Assembly: GCA_965221295.1 (NCBI GenBank)
Contig: OZ244879.1
Coordinates: forward strand, 372,001 to 436,000
Direction of reading: 5' to 3'
Source: Bin87 sp965221295
GTDB lineage: Bacteria > Chloroflexota > Dehalococcoidia > Lucifugimonadales > UBA3495
DNA: 64,000 nucleotides
The first letter of the stretch is position 1. Each line of letters opens with the position of its first letter. Of this stretch, positions 33,617 through 40,436 are shown piece after piece. The notes under the pieces were generated by a model that saw only the letters and a program-made list of their open reading frames with translations, did not search any database and was not told the DNA's origin. A program made the position numbers and the translations under genes.

Positions 33617-34288
33617 CTATTGACGTATGAATGGCATGTCGAAGCGTTCGAGCAAGCGGGCCGCTTCCGCGTCGGTGTTGGCGGTGGTGTTGATGGTGAC
33701 CTGCAGGCCGCGCAACCGGTCAACGCTGTTGTAATCGATTTCTGGAAAAACGATCTGTTCTCGCAGCCCCAGGGAAAAGTTGCCCCTTCCGTCAAATCCA
33801 CGTCGTGAGATTCCACGGAAGTCGCGAATCCTGGGCAACGCGGTGATAATCAAGCGCTCCAGGAAGTAATACATGCGGTCGCCCCGCAGGGTCACGGTGG
33901 CGCCGATGGGATTTCCCTGTCGCACCTTGAACCCGGCGATGGACCGGCGCGCCCGAGTGATGATCGGTTTCTGGCCCGAAATCGTGGTCAGGTCGCGAAC
34001 CGCGCTTTCCATGGCCCGTCCGTTGGTCAAAGCCTCACCCAAGCCGATGTTCAGGTTGATCTTGATCAACCTGGGAGCCTGCATGGGGCTGGAGTACCCG
34101 AATTCGGACACCAGCGCCGGCACGATCTCATCACGGTAGCGAATCTTGAACGACGGCGGGGGCAGTTCGGTTGGTCCGGCGCCGTTGCTGTCCGCCGCGT
34201 CCTGCCCTTCCCGTTGCCGGCGAGACCTGCCTCGACCTTCTTGCTCGTTGGCGGTTGCCGTTTGTTGCTCAGTGGTCATGTCAGTCAC
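33617..34288 (-). CDS. rplE: Ribosomal protein uL5 with N-terminal extension
   Basis: 223 aa, about 40 longer than usual. The core starts near residue 46 (SFKIRYRDEIVPALVSEFGYSSPMQAPRL) and has TTISGQKPIITRARRSIAGFKVRQG and FPEIDYNSVDRLRGLQVTI. The first 45 residues are Gln/Glu/Arg/Gly-rich and likely disordered. The GTG at 34288 overlaps the rplX stop by 4 nt (GTGA); ATG 34279 is the alternative. Confidence 0.95.
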   Translation of the reverse strand: MTDMTTEQQTATANEQEGRGRSRRQREGQDAADSNGAGPTELPPPSFKIRYRDEIVPALVSEFGYSSPMQAPRLIKINLNIGLGEALTNGRAMESAVRDLTTISGQKPIITRARRSIAGFKVRQGNPIGATVTLRGDRMYYFLERLIITALPRIRDFRGISRRGFDGRGNFSLGLREQIVFPEIDYNSVDRLRGLQVTINTTANTDAEAARLLERFDMPFIRQ

Positions 34289-34557
34289 TCGTCCCGGCTG
34301 CGGAATTGAGCGCCAGGTTCGGTATAGTTGCTTTGGATCAGTTTGATGTTGGAGATATGGATCGACGCTTCCTGCTGGACCCGCCCGCCCTGTCTGATGC
34401 CGGGGCGCGGCTTGTAATGCTTGGTGACCATGTTCACGCCCTCGACGATGACGCGATCCTTATCTGCGATCATCTGTAGCACGCGGCCGGTCTTGCCTTT
34501 GTCCTTGCCGGCGATCACCAGCACGTCATCGCCGCGGCGAATCTTAGCCCGCGCCAT
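34285..34557 (-). CDS. rplX: Ribosomal protein uL24
   Basis: 90 aa. KOW motif region KIRRGDDVLVIAGKDKGKTGRVLQMI followed by VIVEGVNMVTKHYKPRPGIRQGG. The ATG at 34557 shares one base with the rplN stop, so the upstream extension into rplN is false. Confidence 0.96.
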   Translation of the reverse strand: MARAKIRRGDDVLVIAGKDKGKTGRVLQMIADKDRVIVEGVNMVTKHYKPRPGIRQGGRVQQEASIHISNIKLIQSNYTEPGAQFRSRDE

Positions 34558-34925
34558 CACACCACCTCCGGAGCCAGCGATACGATACGCATGAAGCCTT
34601 TTTCGCGCAATTCCCTGGCCACCGGGCCAAAGATCCGCGTTCCCCGCGGCAGCTGGTTGTCGTTGATCAACACCGCCGCATTGTCGTCGAACTTGATGTA
34701 CGTTCCGTCCGGTCTGAGCAGCGGAGCCGCTTGGCGCACCACCACGGCCTTGACCACGGATCCTTTGCGAACGGGCGAGTTGGGCGCCGCTTCGCGAACG
34801 GTGCACACGATGATGTCGCCCACCGAAGCGTACTTGCGCCGGCTTGAGCCAGGGATATTGATCAACCTGATGCGTCGCGCGCCGCTGTTGTCGGCCACGT
34901 GGAGCCTGGTATAACTCTGGATCAT
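34557..34925 (-). CDS. rplN: Ribosomal protein uL14
   Basis: 122 aa. Near-consensus: MIQSYTRLHVADNSGARRIRLI-type start, SVGDIIVCTVREAAPNSPVRKG, FDDNAAVLINDNQLPRGTRIFGPVARELREK. It is at the subunit interface. It starts one base after the rpsQ stop on this strand. Confidence 0.98.
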   Translation of the reverse strand: MIQSYTRLHVADNSGARRIRLINIPGSSRRKYASVGDIIVCTVREAAPNSPVRKGSVVKAVVVRQAAPLLRPDGTYIKFDDNAAVLINDNQLPRGTRIFGPVARELREKGFMRIVSLAPEVV

Positions 34926-35288
34926 TTAAGCGTCCTCGCCGTCTTCGATGTTCTGATCGCTGACGTAGTCCGCCGCATCAGGAATTGGTTCAATGATAAT
35001 CCCGCCTTCCAAGTCAATGGGCCGAACGTCGGCGACTTCACGGCGAGACATGATTTCAAGCAGACGCCAATGCTTGGTGCGCGAGATCGGCCGCGTCTCC
35101 TGGATGCGCACCGTGTCGCCGATCCGGCACTGGCCGTCAGGGTCGTGCACGTAGAACCGAGTCACGCGGCGCATCTGTTTCCGGTAGATCCGGTGCCGTT
35201 GCTTCCACACCATTTCGACCACTGCGGTCTTGTCCATCCGGGTGCTGACCACCGATCCCACCCTAACCTTTCGCATCGCCTTCGCCAT
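34926..35288 (-). CDS. rpsQ: Ribosomal protein uS17 with acidic tail
   Basis: 120 aa. The OB-fold core (GSVVSTRMDKTAVVEM, RYKKH-like RRVTRFYVHDPDGQCRIGDTVRI, ETRPISRTKHWRLLEI) is standard and ends around residue 82. The remaining 38 residues (ending DAADYVSDQNIEDGEDA) are an acidic extension not found in typical bacterial uS17. Confidence 0.96.
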   Translation of the reverse strand: MAKAMRKVRVGSVVSTRMDKTAVVEMVWKQRHRIYRKQMRRVTRFYVHDPDGQCRIGDTVRIQETRPISRTKHWRLLEIMSRREVADVRPIDLEGGIIIEPIPDAADYVSDQNIEDGEDA

Positions 35289-35354
35289 TGCAAATTATCC
35301 CTTAGTGTTCCTCGGCCCGCGCGTGCGGGCAGCCGTTCCTCAAGAGTGTGCGTT

Positions 35355-35543
35355 CTACAGCTCCCGCTCACGCAGGCAGGTCAGCATGCGGGCAATGTCC
35401 TTTCGGGTCCTGCGCGGCTGGTTCGTGTCCGTAAGTTGGTTGGTGGCGTCGCGAAAGCGCAGATTCATCAGTTCCTGGTAGGACTTGTCCAGTTCCTCGC
35501 GAATCTGGTCGTCGGTCATGGCCCGTATCTCGTACATCTCCAT
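35355..35543 (-). CDS. rpmC: Ribosomal protein uL29
   Basis: 62 aa, two-helix protein at the exit tunnel. MTDDQIREELDKSYQELMNLRFRDA and the RRTRKDIARMLTCLREREL tail match the family (LRFQxATGQL and I-A-R-x-x-T). It lies 6 nt before rplP is complete on this strand and 66 nt ahead of rpsQ. Confidence 0.96.
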   Translation of the reverse strand: MEMYEIRAMTDDQIREELDKSYQELMNLRFRDATNQLTDTNQPRRTRKDIARMLTCLREREL

Positions 35544-35549
35544 GGCCGA

Positions 35550-35990
35550 CTAGACTCCGGATCCGGACAGCAGCGAGTTCACCCGGTCGCGATAGACGAT
35601 CTTGGTGGGGATCGGCAACTTGTGCGCGGCCCGTTGCAGGGCTTCTTCAGCCTGGCTGATGGGAACGCCACCCACTTCGAACATCACGCGCCCCGGCTTG
35701 ACCACCGCCACCCAGTGGTCATTGGCGGCCTTGCCACCGCCCATGCGAACCTCGGCCGGCTTCTTGGAAACTGGTTTATCGGGGAAGATGCGAATCCAGG
35801 TCTTGCCGCCGCGCTGTAGGTGCCGCGTAATGGCGACCCGCGCCGATTCAATTTGCCTGGCGGTAATCCAGTCTGGGCTCATGGCTTTGAGGCCAATCTG
35901 ACCGAATTCAACGGTGTTGCCTCCGGTGGCCGCGCCCCGTCGCTTGCCCCGTCCCATCTTCCGGTATTTGGTCCTCTTTGGTTGCAACAT
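35550..35990 (-). CDS. rplP: Ribosomal protein uL16
   Basis: 146 aa. MLQPKRTKYRKMGRGKRRG start, ITARQIESARVAITRHLQRGGKTWIRIFPDKPVSKKPAEVRMGGGK in the core. It contacts the A-site tRNA elbow. ATG 35990 lies 4 nt after the rpsC stop; longer frames run into rpsC and are false. Confidence 0.98.
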   Translation of the reverse strand: MLQPKRTKYRKMGRGKRRGAATGGNTVEFGQIGLKAMSPDWITARQIESARVAITRHLQRGGKTWIRIFPDKPVSKKPAEVRMGGGKAANDHWVAVVKPGRVMFEVGGVPISQAEEALQRAAHKLPIPTKIVYRDRVNSLLSGSGV

Positions 35991-35994
35991 GCTG

Positions 35995-36729
35995 TCAGAC
36001 TCCCAGTTCCTCGGCCGTCTCCGCGTCAACGTCTTGGCTGGAAACGCGGAATTCGATGCTGTCCAGTTCGGCGTCCTCTTCGGCGGCCGCTGGCATGATT
36101 TGGCCTTTATAAACCCAAACCTTGATGCCGATTCGACCCATGGCCGTGTGGGCCTCCGCCAGCGCGTAATCAATATCAGCCCGGAGCGTATGCAGGGGCA
36201 CCTGCCCCATCATGAGTTTCTCGGTGCGGGCAATTTCGGCGCCGGAGATCCGGCCCTTGGTGATGATCTTGATTCCCTGAGCGCCGGCTTGCATGGTGCG
36301 CAGCGCAGCCTGGCGCATTGCCCTTCGATAGGCCACGCGGCGGCTCAGCTGGTCGGCGATGTTCCGGCCCACCAGGTACGGGTCCAGCTCGGGTTGTTCG
36401 ATCTCAACGATGTTGAGGCGCAGTTGGCCACTGGTCATCGTTTCCAATCGGGAGCGCAGACCCTTCACTCGGTCGCCGTCCCGCCCGATCAGGATCCCGG
36501 GCCGGGCCGAATGGATGTTGATGATCGTTTCTTGAGCGGTGCGATCGATCTCGATCCGGGCGATTCCCGCGTCGGAGAAACCCGCGTATTCGTCGTGGAT
36601 CGCTCGCCGCAGGCCCAGGTCCCGCTGCACGCCCTCCCGGTACTGGGCCCCATTGTTGGCGTACCAATGGGTCTTCCAGTCCTTGATGATCCCCAATCGA
36701 AAACCCAGGGGGTGGGTCTTGTGGCCCAT
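35995..36729 (-). CDS. rpsC: Ribosomal protein uS3
   Basis: 244 aa. MGHKTHPLGFRLGIIKDWKTHW start, KH domain with GRPGILIGRDGDRVKGLRS-like residues (PGILIGRDG), and the C-terminal GRISGAEIARTEKLMMGQVPLHTLRADIDYA. It lines the mRNA entry tunnel. The last 25 residues are an acidic extension. Confidence 0.98.
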   Translation of the reverse strand: MGHKTHPLGFRLGIIKDWKTHWYANNGAQYREGVQRDLGLRRAIHDEYAGFSDAGIARIEIDRTAQETIINIHSARPGILIGRDGDRVKGLRSRLETMTSGQLRLNIVEIEQPELDPYLVGRNIADQLSRRVAYRRAMRQAALRTMQAGAQGIKIITKGRISGAEIARTEKLMMGQVPLHTLRADIDYALAEAHTAMGRIGIKVWVYKGQIMPAAAEEDAELDSIEFRVSSQDVDAETAEELGV

Positions 36730-36732
36730 CGG

Positions 36733-37077
36733 CTAGCCCTCCTGTATCTCGTCAACTTCGATGATGATATGACTGGAGCGCCGCGTCACGCGACCGATCC
36801 GGCCTCTGGCTCGAGGGCGAAACCGCTTCAACGGCCGCGCCTGATCCGCTGAGATTCGGGTGATGCGCAGTTCGTTGCGGTTCATGAACATATTGTTTTC
36901 AGCGTTGGACGCCGCAGACTGCACCACCTTGGCCACCGAACGCGCCCACGGCGAGGTCATCAGGCTGAGGTGATCCAGCGCGTCATTGACGGACATTCCT
37001 CGAACCGCGTCCATAATCGGCTTGAGCCGCTTGGGGGAAGCCCCCACCTGTTTGGCCATTGCCCGTACCGCCGGCAT
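36733..37077 (-). CDS. rplV: Ribosomal protein uL22
   Basis: 114 aa. Contains VGASPKRLKPIMDAVRGMSVNDALDHL, VVQSAASNAENN and the tunnel-hairpin tail RPRARGRIGRVTRRSSHIIIEVDE. It lines the peptide exit tunnel. It is preceded by rpsS with a 4-nt gap and followed by rpsC after 3 nt. Confidence 0.98.
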   Translation of the reverse strand: MPAVRAMAKQVGASPKRLKPIMDAVRGMSVNDALDHLSLMTSPWARSVAKVVQSAASNAENNMFMNRNELRITRISADQARPLKRFRPRARGRIGRVTRRSSHIIIEVDEIQEG

Positions 37078-37081
37078 AGCT

Positions 37082-37366
37082 TCACCTCACTCGGCTGGAC
37101 CGCTCGGACCGGGCGACGTGCCCGCGATAGGTCCGCGTGGGGGCGAATTCGCCAAACCGGTGTCCCACCATGTTCTCGGTAACAAAAACGGGAACGTGGC
37201 GGCGGCCATCATGAACCCCAAAATTCAAGCCGACCATTTCCGGCATGATCATGGAGTCCCTCGACCAAGTGCGAATCACGGTGGCCTCACCGGATTCTCG
37301 CACCCGGTTGACCTTCTTCAACAATTTCGGGTGGACGTATGGTCCTTTTTTGACTGAACGTGACAT
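37082..37366 (-). CDS. rpsS: Ribosomal protein uS19
   Basis: 94 aa. MSRSVKKGPYVHPKLLKKV start, IRTWSRDSMIMPEMVGLNFGVHDGRRHVPVFVTENMVGHRFGEFAPTRTY region almost invariant. It forms the head complex with uS13. It follows rplB after 51 nt. Confidence 0.98.
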   Translation of the reverse strand: MSRSVKKGPYVHPKLLKKVNRVRESGEATVIRTWSRDSMIMPEMVGLNFGVHDGRRHVPVFVTENMVGHRFGEFAPTRTYRGHVARSERSSRVR

Positions 37367-37417
37367 AGCCCAAAGCTCGCAGGCGCCGTTTCGGCACGAC
37401 GCTATCTGCCCTCAATT

Positions 37418-38254
37418 CTAGCGTCGTCGTCGCCGTCCGCGGACAATGAACCGGCTGGACGTCTTCTTCTTGTTGCGTGTCTTGTGGCCCAGGGTTGGTT
37501 TGCCGGTGGGCGACTTGGGGCCGGGCATCCCGATGGGCGACCGGCCTTCTCCGCCGCCGTGCGGGTGGTCCACCGGATTCTTAGCCACTCCTCGAACGTG
37601 GGGGCGACGCCCCAAATGCCGCTTGGCTCCCGCCTTGCCCAGACTTTCGTTCTTGTGGTCGGGGTTGGACAATTGCCCTACGCTGGCCCGGCAGTTCAAA
37701 AGTATCCGGCGCATCTCGCCCGACGGCAGCCGAATCAGCACGTATTCGCCCTCGCGCGAGAGCACCTGCGCGCCGGTTCCTGCTCCCCGCACCAATTGAC
37801 CTCCCCGGCCTGGGGTCAGTTCCAAGTTGTGCACCACCGTTCCAGTGGGGATATTGCGGAGCGGCAGGGTATTGCCCGGGCTGATTTCCGCGCCCGGACC
37901 CGATTCAACCTTGTCGCCCACGTTCAGATTCACCGGCGCCAGGATGTACGATTTTTCTCCGTCGGCGTAGTGCACCAGGGCGATGCGGGTGGTCCGGTTC
38001 GGGTCGTACTCGATGCTCTTCACCGTGGCCGGAACTCCGTCTTTCCGTCGTTTGAAATCCACCAAGCGGTACATGCGGCGCGAGCCGCCGCCGCGATGGT
38101 AAGCGGTGATGCGACCCCGGTTGTTGCGGCCGCCTCGCTTCTGCAGCGGTTCCAGCAGGGACTTCTCCGGCTTCTTGGTGGTGATTTCCTCGAAGGACGG
38201 TCGCACCGCGTTGCGAGTGCCGGGGGTGATTGGTCGCAGGTTCTTCAGTGGCAT
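37418..38254 (-). CDS. rplB: Ribosomal protein uL2
   Basis: 278 aa, near the peptidyl-transferase centre. Signatures: RNNRGRITAYHRGGGSRRMYRLVDFKR, GPGAEISPGNTLPLRNIPTGT, and the conserved GVAKNPVDHPHGGGEG loop whose His is implicated in peptide-bond formation. The basic C-terminal tail (SSRFIVRGRRRRR) is normal. Confidence 0.98.
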   Translation of the reverse strand: MPLKNLRPITPGTRNAVRPSFEEITTKKPEKSLLEPLQKRGGRNNRGRITAYHRGGGSRRMYRLVDFKRRKDGVPATVKSIEYDPNRTTRIALVHYADGEKSYILAPVNLNVGDKVESGPGAEISPGNTLPLRNIPTGTVVHNLELTPGRGGQLVRGAGTGAQVLSREGEYVLIRLPSGEMRRILLNCRASVGQLSNPDHKNESLGKAGAKRHLGRRPHVRGVAKNPVDHPHGGGEGRSPIGMPGPKSPTGKPTLGHKTRNKKKTSSRFIVRGRRRRR

Positions 38255-38283
38255 TTTGCTCCTCGCTTTCTACGCCAATCCGC

Positions 38284-38568
38284 CTACAGGCCCTCGATCA
38301 AGTTGATTCGATCGCCTTCTCGCAGCGTCACCACGGCTTTCTTCACGTCGGGCCGCTTCTTGAATCGCGGGCCGTAACGCTTGCGCTTGCCCCGGTTTAC
38401 GGTAATGTTCACCGCAATCACTTTCACGCCAAAGTTACGCTCGATGGCCTGCTTCACCAAGGTTTTGTTGGCCTTGGGCGCGACTTCAAAGGTGTATTGA
38501 CCCTCCTCCTGAAGGAGGGTGCTCTTCTCCGTAATGGTGGGCCGCAAGAGGACCTCGCTGATGTTCAT
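38284..38568 (-). CDS. rplW: Ribosomal protein uL23
   Basis: 94 aa. LLRPTITEKSTLLQEEGQYTFEVAPKANKTLVKQAIERNFGVKV is a clear family match, with the RGKRKRYGPRFKKRPDVKKAVVTL loop that inserts into rRNA. It is the docking site for trigger factor and SRP. Its ATG overlaps the rplD stop by 4 nt (ATGA). Confidence 0.98.
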   Translation of the reverse strand: MNISEVLLRPTITEKSTLLQEEGQYTFEVAPKANKTLVKQAIERNFGVKVIAVNITVNRGKRKRYGPRFKKRPDVKKAVVTLREGDRINLIEGL

Positions 38569-39248
38569 GCCTGGTCCTCCTCGCCGCTAGCCGCGTTGGC
38601 CCGCGCCCTAGCCCGGAACCGGGGCGCTGCGCAGATCTCAGCTATGCGCCGAATGCCTCCCACCGTTACCAGTATGGTTTCACGTTTCAACGCTTCGTTG
38701 GCGTTGACCAAATCGGACGGCAACGTCCACACGCCTTTCAAATTACTGCCGGACCGAACCACGTCCTGATCGGCCACTTCGGTTATGATCAGCGCCGATC
38801 CGCGGATGCCCAGGTTGTCCAAGAGTCGCTTCATTGACTTGGTGCGGCCGTCAAGTTCATCCAGCGAATCGACGCAGATCAGCCGGCCGTTCCGTATCTT
38901 TTCTGACAGTACGCATTGTAGGGCCTTCCGCCGCATGGCGCGGGGCAACGCCTTGCGGTAGTCTCGCGGCTTCGGCCCGAAGACGATGCCGCCGTGCCGC
39001 CACTGTGGCGACCGGATGCTGCCCTGGCGAGCCCGACCTGTGTGCTTCTGAATCCACGGTTTCCGGCCGCCGCCCGAAACTTCGGCGCGGGTCCGGGTTG
39101 AATGCGTGCCTTGCCGTTGGTTCAGCTGGTAGATCACCATGGCCTGGTGCACCAGGGTTTGGTTCATTGGCACGTCGAAGATGCCGTCTTCGATACTGAT
39201 GGTATCGATGGCGGCTCCGCTGCTGTTTACTACGGGCAATTCCATCAT
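38565..39248 (-). CDS. rplD: Ribosomal protein uL4
   Basis: 227 aa. Loop region RQGTHSTRTRAEVSGGGRKPWIQKHTGRARQGSIRSPQWRHGG is the exit-tunnel hairpin; the C-terminal globular part is normal but ends in an Ala/Arg-rich tail of about 20 residues. The start overlaps the rplC stop by 4 nt (ATGA); a second ATG follows directly. Confidence 0.97.
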   Translation of the reverse strand: MMELPVVNSSGAAIDTISIEDGIFDVPMNQTLVHQAMVIYQLNQRQGTHSTRTRAEVSGGGRKPWIQKHTGRARQGSIRSPQWRHGGIVFGPKPRDYRKALPRAMRRKALQCVLSEKIRNGRLICVDSLDELDGRTKSMKRLLDNLGIRGSALIITEVADQDVVRSGSNLKGVWTLPSDLVNANEALKRETILVTVGGIRRIAEICAAPRFRARARANAASGEEDQA

Positions 39249-39877
39249 GCTTGCGCCTTGCTTTTGCCGGTCTTTCTGATGGTTACCGGGCTGTTGGGCC
39301 CGCCGGGTATGCCACCCTTCACCATCAGCAGGTTGCGTTCCGCGTCCACCCGGATCACCTCCAGGCCCTTGCTGGTCACCCTACGGTTCCCCATGTGCCC
39401 GGACATCTTCAATCCCTTGAAGACCTTGCCGGGAGTGGTGCCGCCGCCGATGGAGCCGGGCGCGCGCTGGCGGTCCGATTGTCCATGCGTGCGCGGGCCG
39501 CCGCCGAATCCGTGGCGTTTCATCGTGCCGGCGAAGCCTCGTCCTTTGGATCGGCCGCTGATGTCCACGATTTCGCCGGGTTCGAAGATGTCCACCGACA
39601 CCAACTGCCCAACCTCGTACTCCGAGACGTCGGCGGCTTCCACTTCTTGGAGCCTCCGCCCAATTTGGCTGCCGCGCAGGTGCCCGGACTCCGGTTTGTT
39701 CGGTCGCCTGACCCGCCCAAAACCCAATTGAACTGACTCGTAGCCGTCCCGCTCGTTGGTGCGGATCTGCGTGACCGCGCAGGGGCCGGCTTCGATGATC
39801 GTCACGGGCACGACTTGGCCGGCGTCGTTGAACACCTGGGTCATGCCGATTTTCTTGCCGAGAAACGCCTTCAACAT
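39245..39877 (-). CDS. rplC: Ribosomal protein uL3
   Basis: 210 aa. LGKKIGMTQVFNDAGQVVPVTIIEAGPC at the start and the tip loop GFAGTMKRHGFGGGPRTHGQSDRQRAPGSIG approaching the peptidyl-transferase centre. ATG 39877 (MLKAFLG) is the family start; ATG 39949 would add 24 unrelated residues. A candidate promoter and hairpin lie in the 186-nt gap after rpsJ. Confidence 0.97.
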   Translation of the reverse strand: MLKAFLGKKIGMTQVFNDAGQVVPVTIIEAGPCAVTQIRTNERDGYESVQLGFGRVRRPNKPESGHLRGSQIGRRLQEVEAADVSEYEVGQLVSVDIFEPGEIVDISGRSKGRGFAGTMKRHGFGGGPRTHGQSDRQRAPGSIGGGTTPGKVFKGLKMSGHMGNRRVTSKGLEVIRVDAERNLLMVKGGIPGGPNSPVTIRKTGKSKAQA

Positions 39878-39941
39878 TGTCGTTGCCTGTAGTTCGTTGC
39901 TGGCGCCCGGGCCCCAGCGGTTTTGCATCAGTTGACGAAAC

Positions 39942-39967
39942 GGCGGCAATGCCTTGCGCCTGCCGCC
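39942..39967 (-). promoter_or_regulatory. Hairpin in the rplC leader
   Basis: GGCGGCA pairs with TGCCGCC around a 12-nt loop, just downstream (minus strand) of the candidate internal promoter at 39980-40008 and about 65 nt before the rplC start. It could be a regulatory leader structure; no known leader motif was matched. Confidence 0.3.
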
Positions 39968-39979
39968 AGCGGAACAATG

Positions 39980-40008
39980 ATTTTACGACGGGATTAGTAT
40001 TTATTCAA
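39980..40008 (-). promoter_or_regulatory. rplC: Candidate internal promoter before rplC
   Basis: On the minus strand TTGAAT (40003-40008), a 17-bp spacer and TAAAAT (39980-39985) form a good sigma70-type promoter inside an AT-rich patch. It would start transcription around 39973 and let rplC onward be transcribed separately from the str genes. Confidence 0.55.
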
Positions 40009-40063
40009 GCCTGGCCGGTCGTCGGCTCGACGCCTCTGGTCACCTGAGCCTGGGCCGAGCGGT

Positions 40064-40375
40064 CTACAGTTTGATGGAAATGTCCACTCCCGCCGGCATA
40101 TTGAGTCTGGTCAACGCGTCGATGGTCTTGCTGGTGGGCTCCATGATGTCCAGCAACCGCTTGTGGGTCCGGATCTCGAAGTGCTCGCGGGAATCCTTGT
40201 CAACGTGGGGACCCCGGATCACGCAGAACCGACGGATCTGCGTCGGCAGCGGAACCGGCCCGGCCACTCTCGCGCCGGTCAACTCCGCGGTGTCCACGAT
40301 CTGAGCGCTGGATTGGTCCAGCGCTTTGTGGTCGAACGCCTTCAAAATTATTCTCATTTGTTGCCTGGCAACCAT
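40064..40375 (-). CDS. rpsJ: Ribosomal protein uS10
   Basis: 103 aa. RIILKAFDHKALDQSSAQIV, GPVPLPTQIRRFCVIRGPHVDKDSREHFEIRTHKRLLDI are near-consensus (NusE/NusB-binding face). ATG 40375 has AGGGA 5 nt upstream on this strand; ATG 40357 (MRIILK) is also plausible. It directly follows fusA here, whereas most bacteria place tuf between them. Confidence 0.97.
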   Translation of the reverse strand: MVARQQMRIILKAFDHKALDQSSAQIVDTAELTGARVAGPVPLPTQIRRFCVIRGPHVDKDSREHFEIRTHKRLLDIMEPTSKTIDALTRLNMPAGVDISIKL

Positions 40376-40408
40376 GATTTCCCTGCTTCAACGCTCTGCG
40401 ATTGTGCG

Positions 40409-40429
40409 CGCCGCCCGGCACGGGCGGCG
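40409..40429 (-). other. 9-bp GC hairpin between fusA and rpsJ
   Basis: CGCCGCCCG, loop GCA, CGGGCGGCG: a perfect 9-bp stem occupying most of the 61-nt fusA-rpsJ gap. No U tract follows on the minus strand, so it is more likely an mRNA-processing or attenuating structure than a full terminator. It sits exactly where tuf is usually found. Confidence 0.55.
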
Positions 40430-40436
40430 TCCTGAT

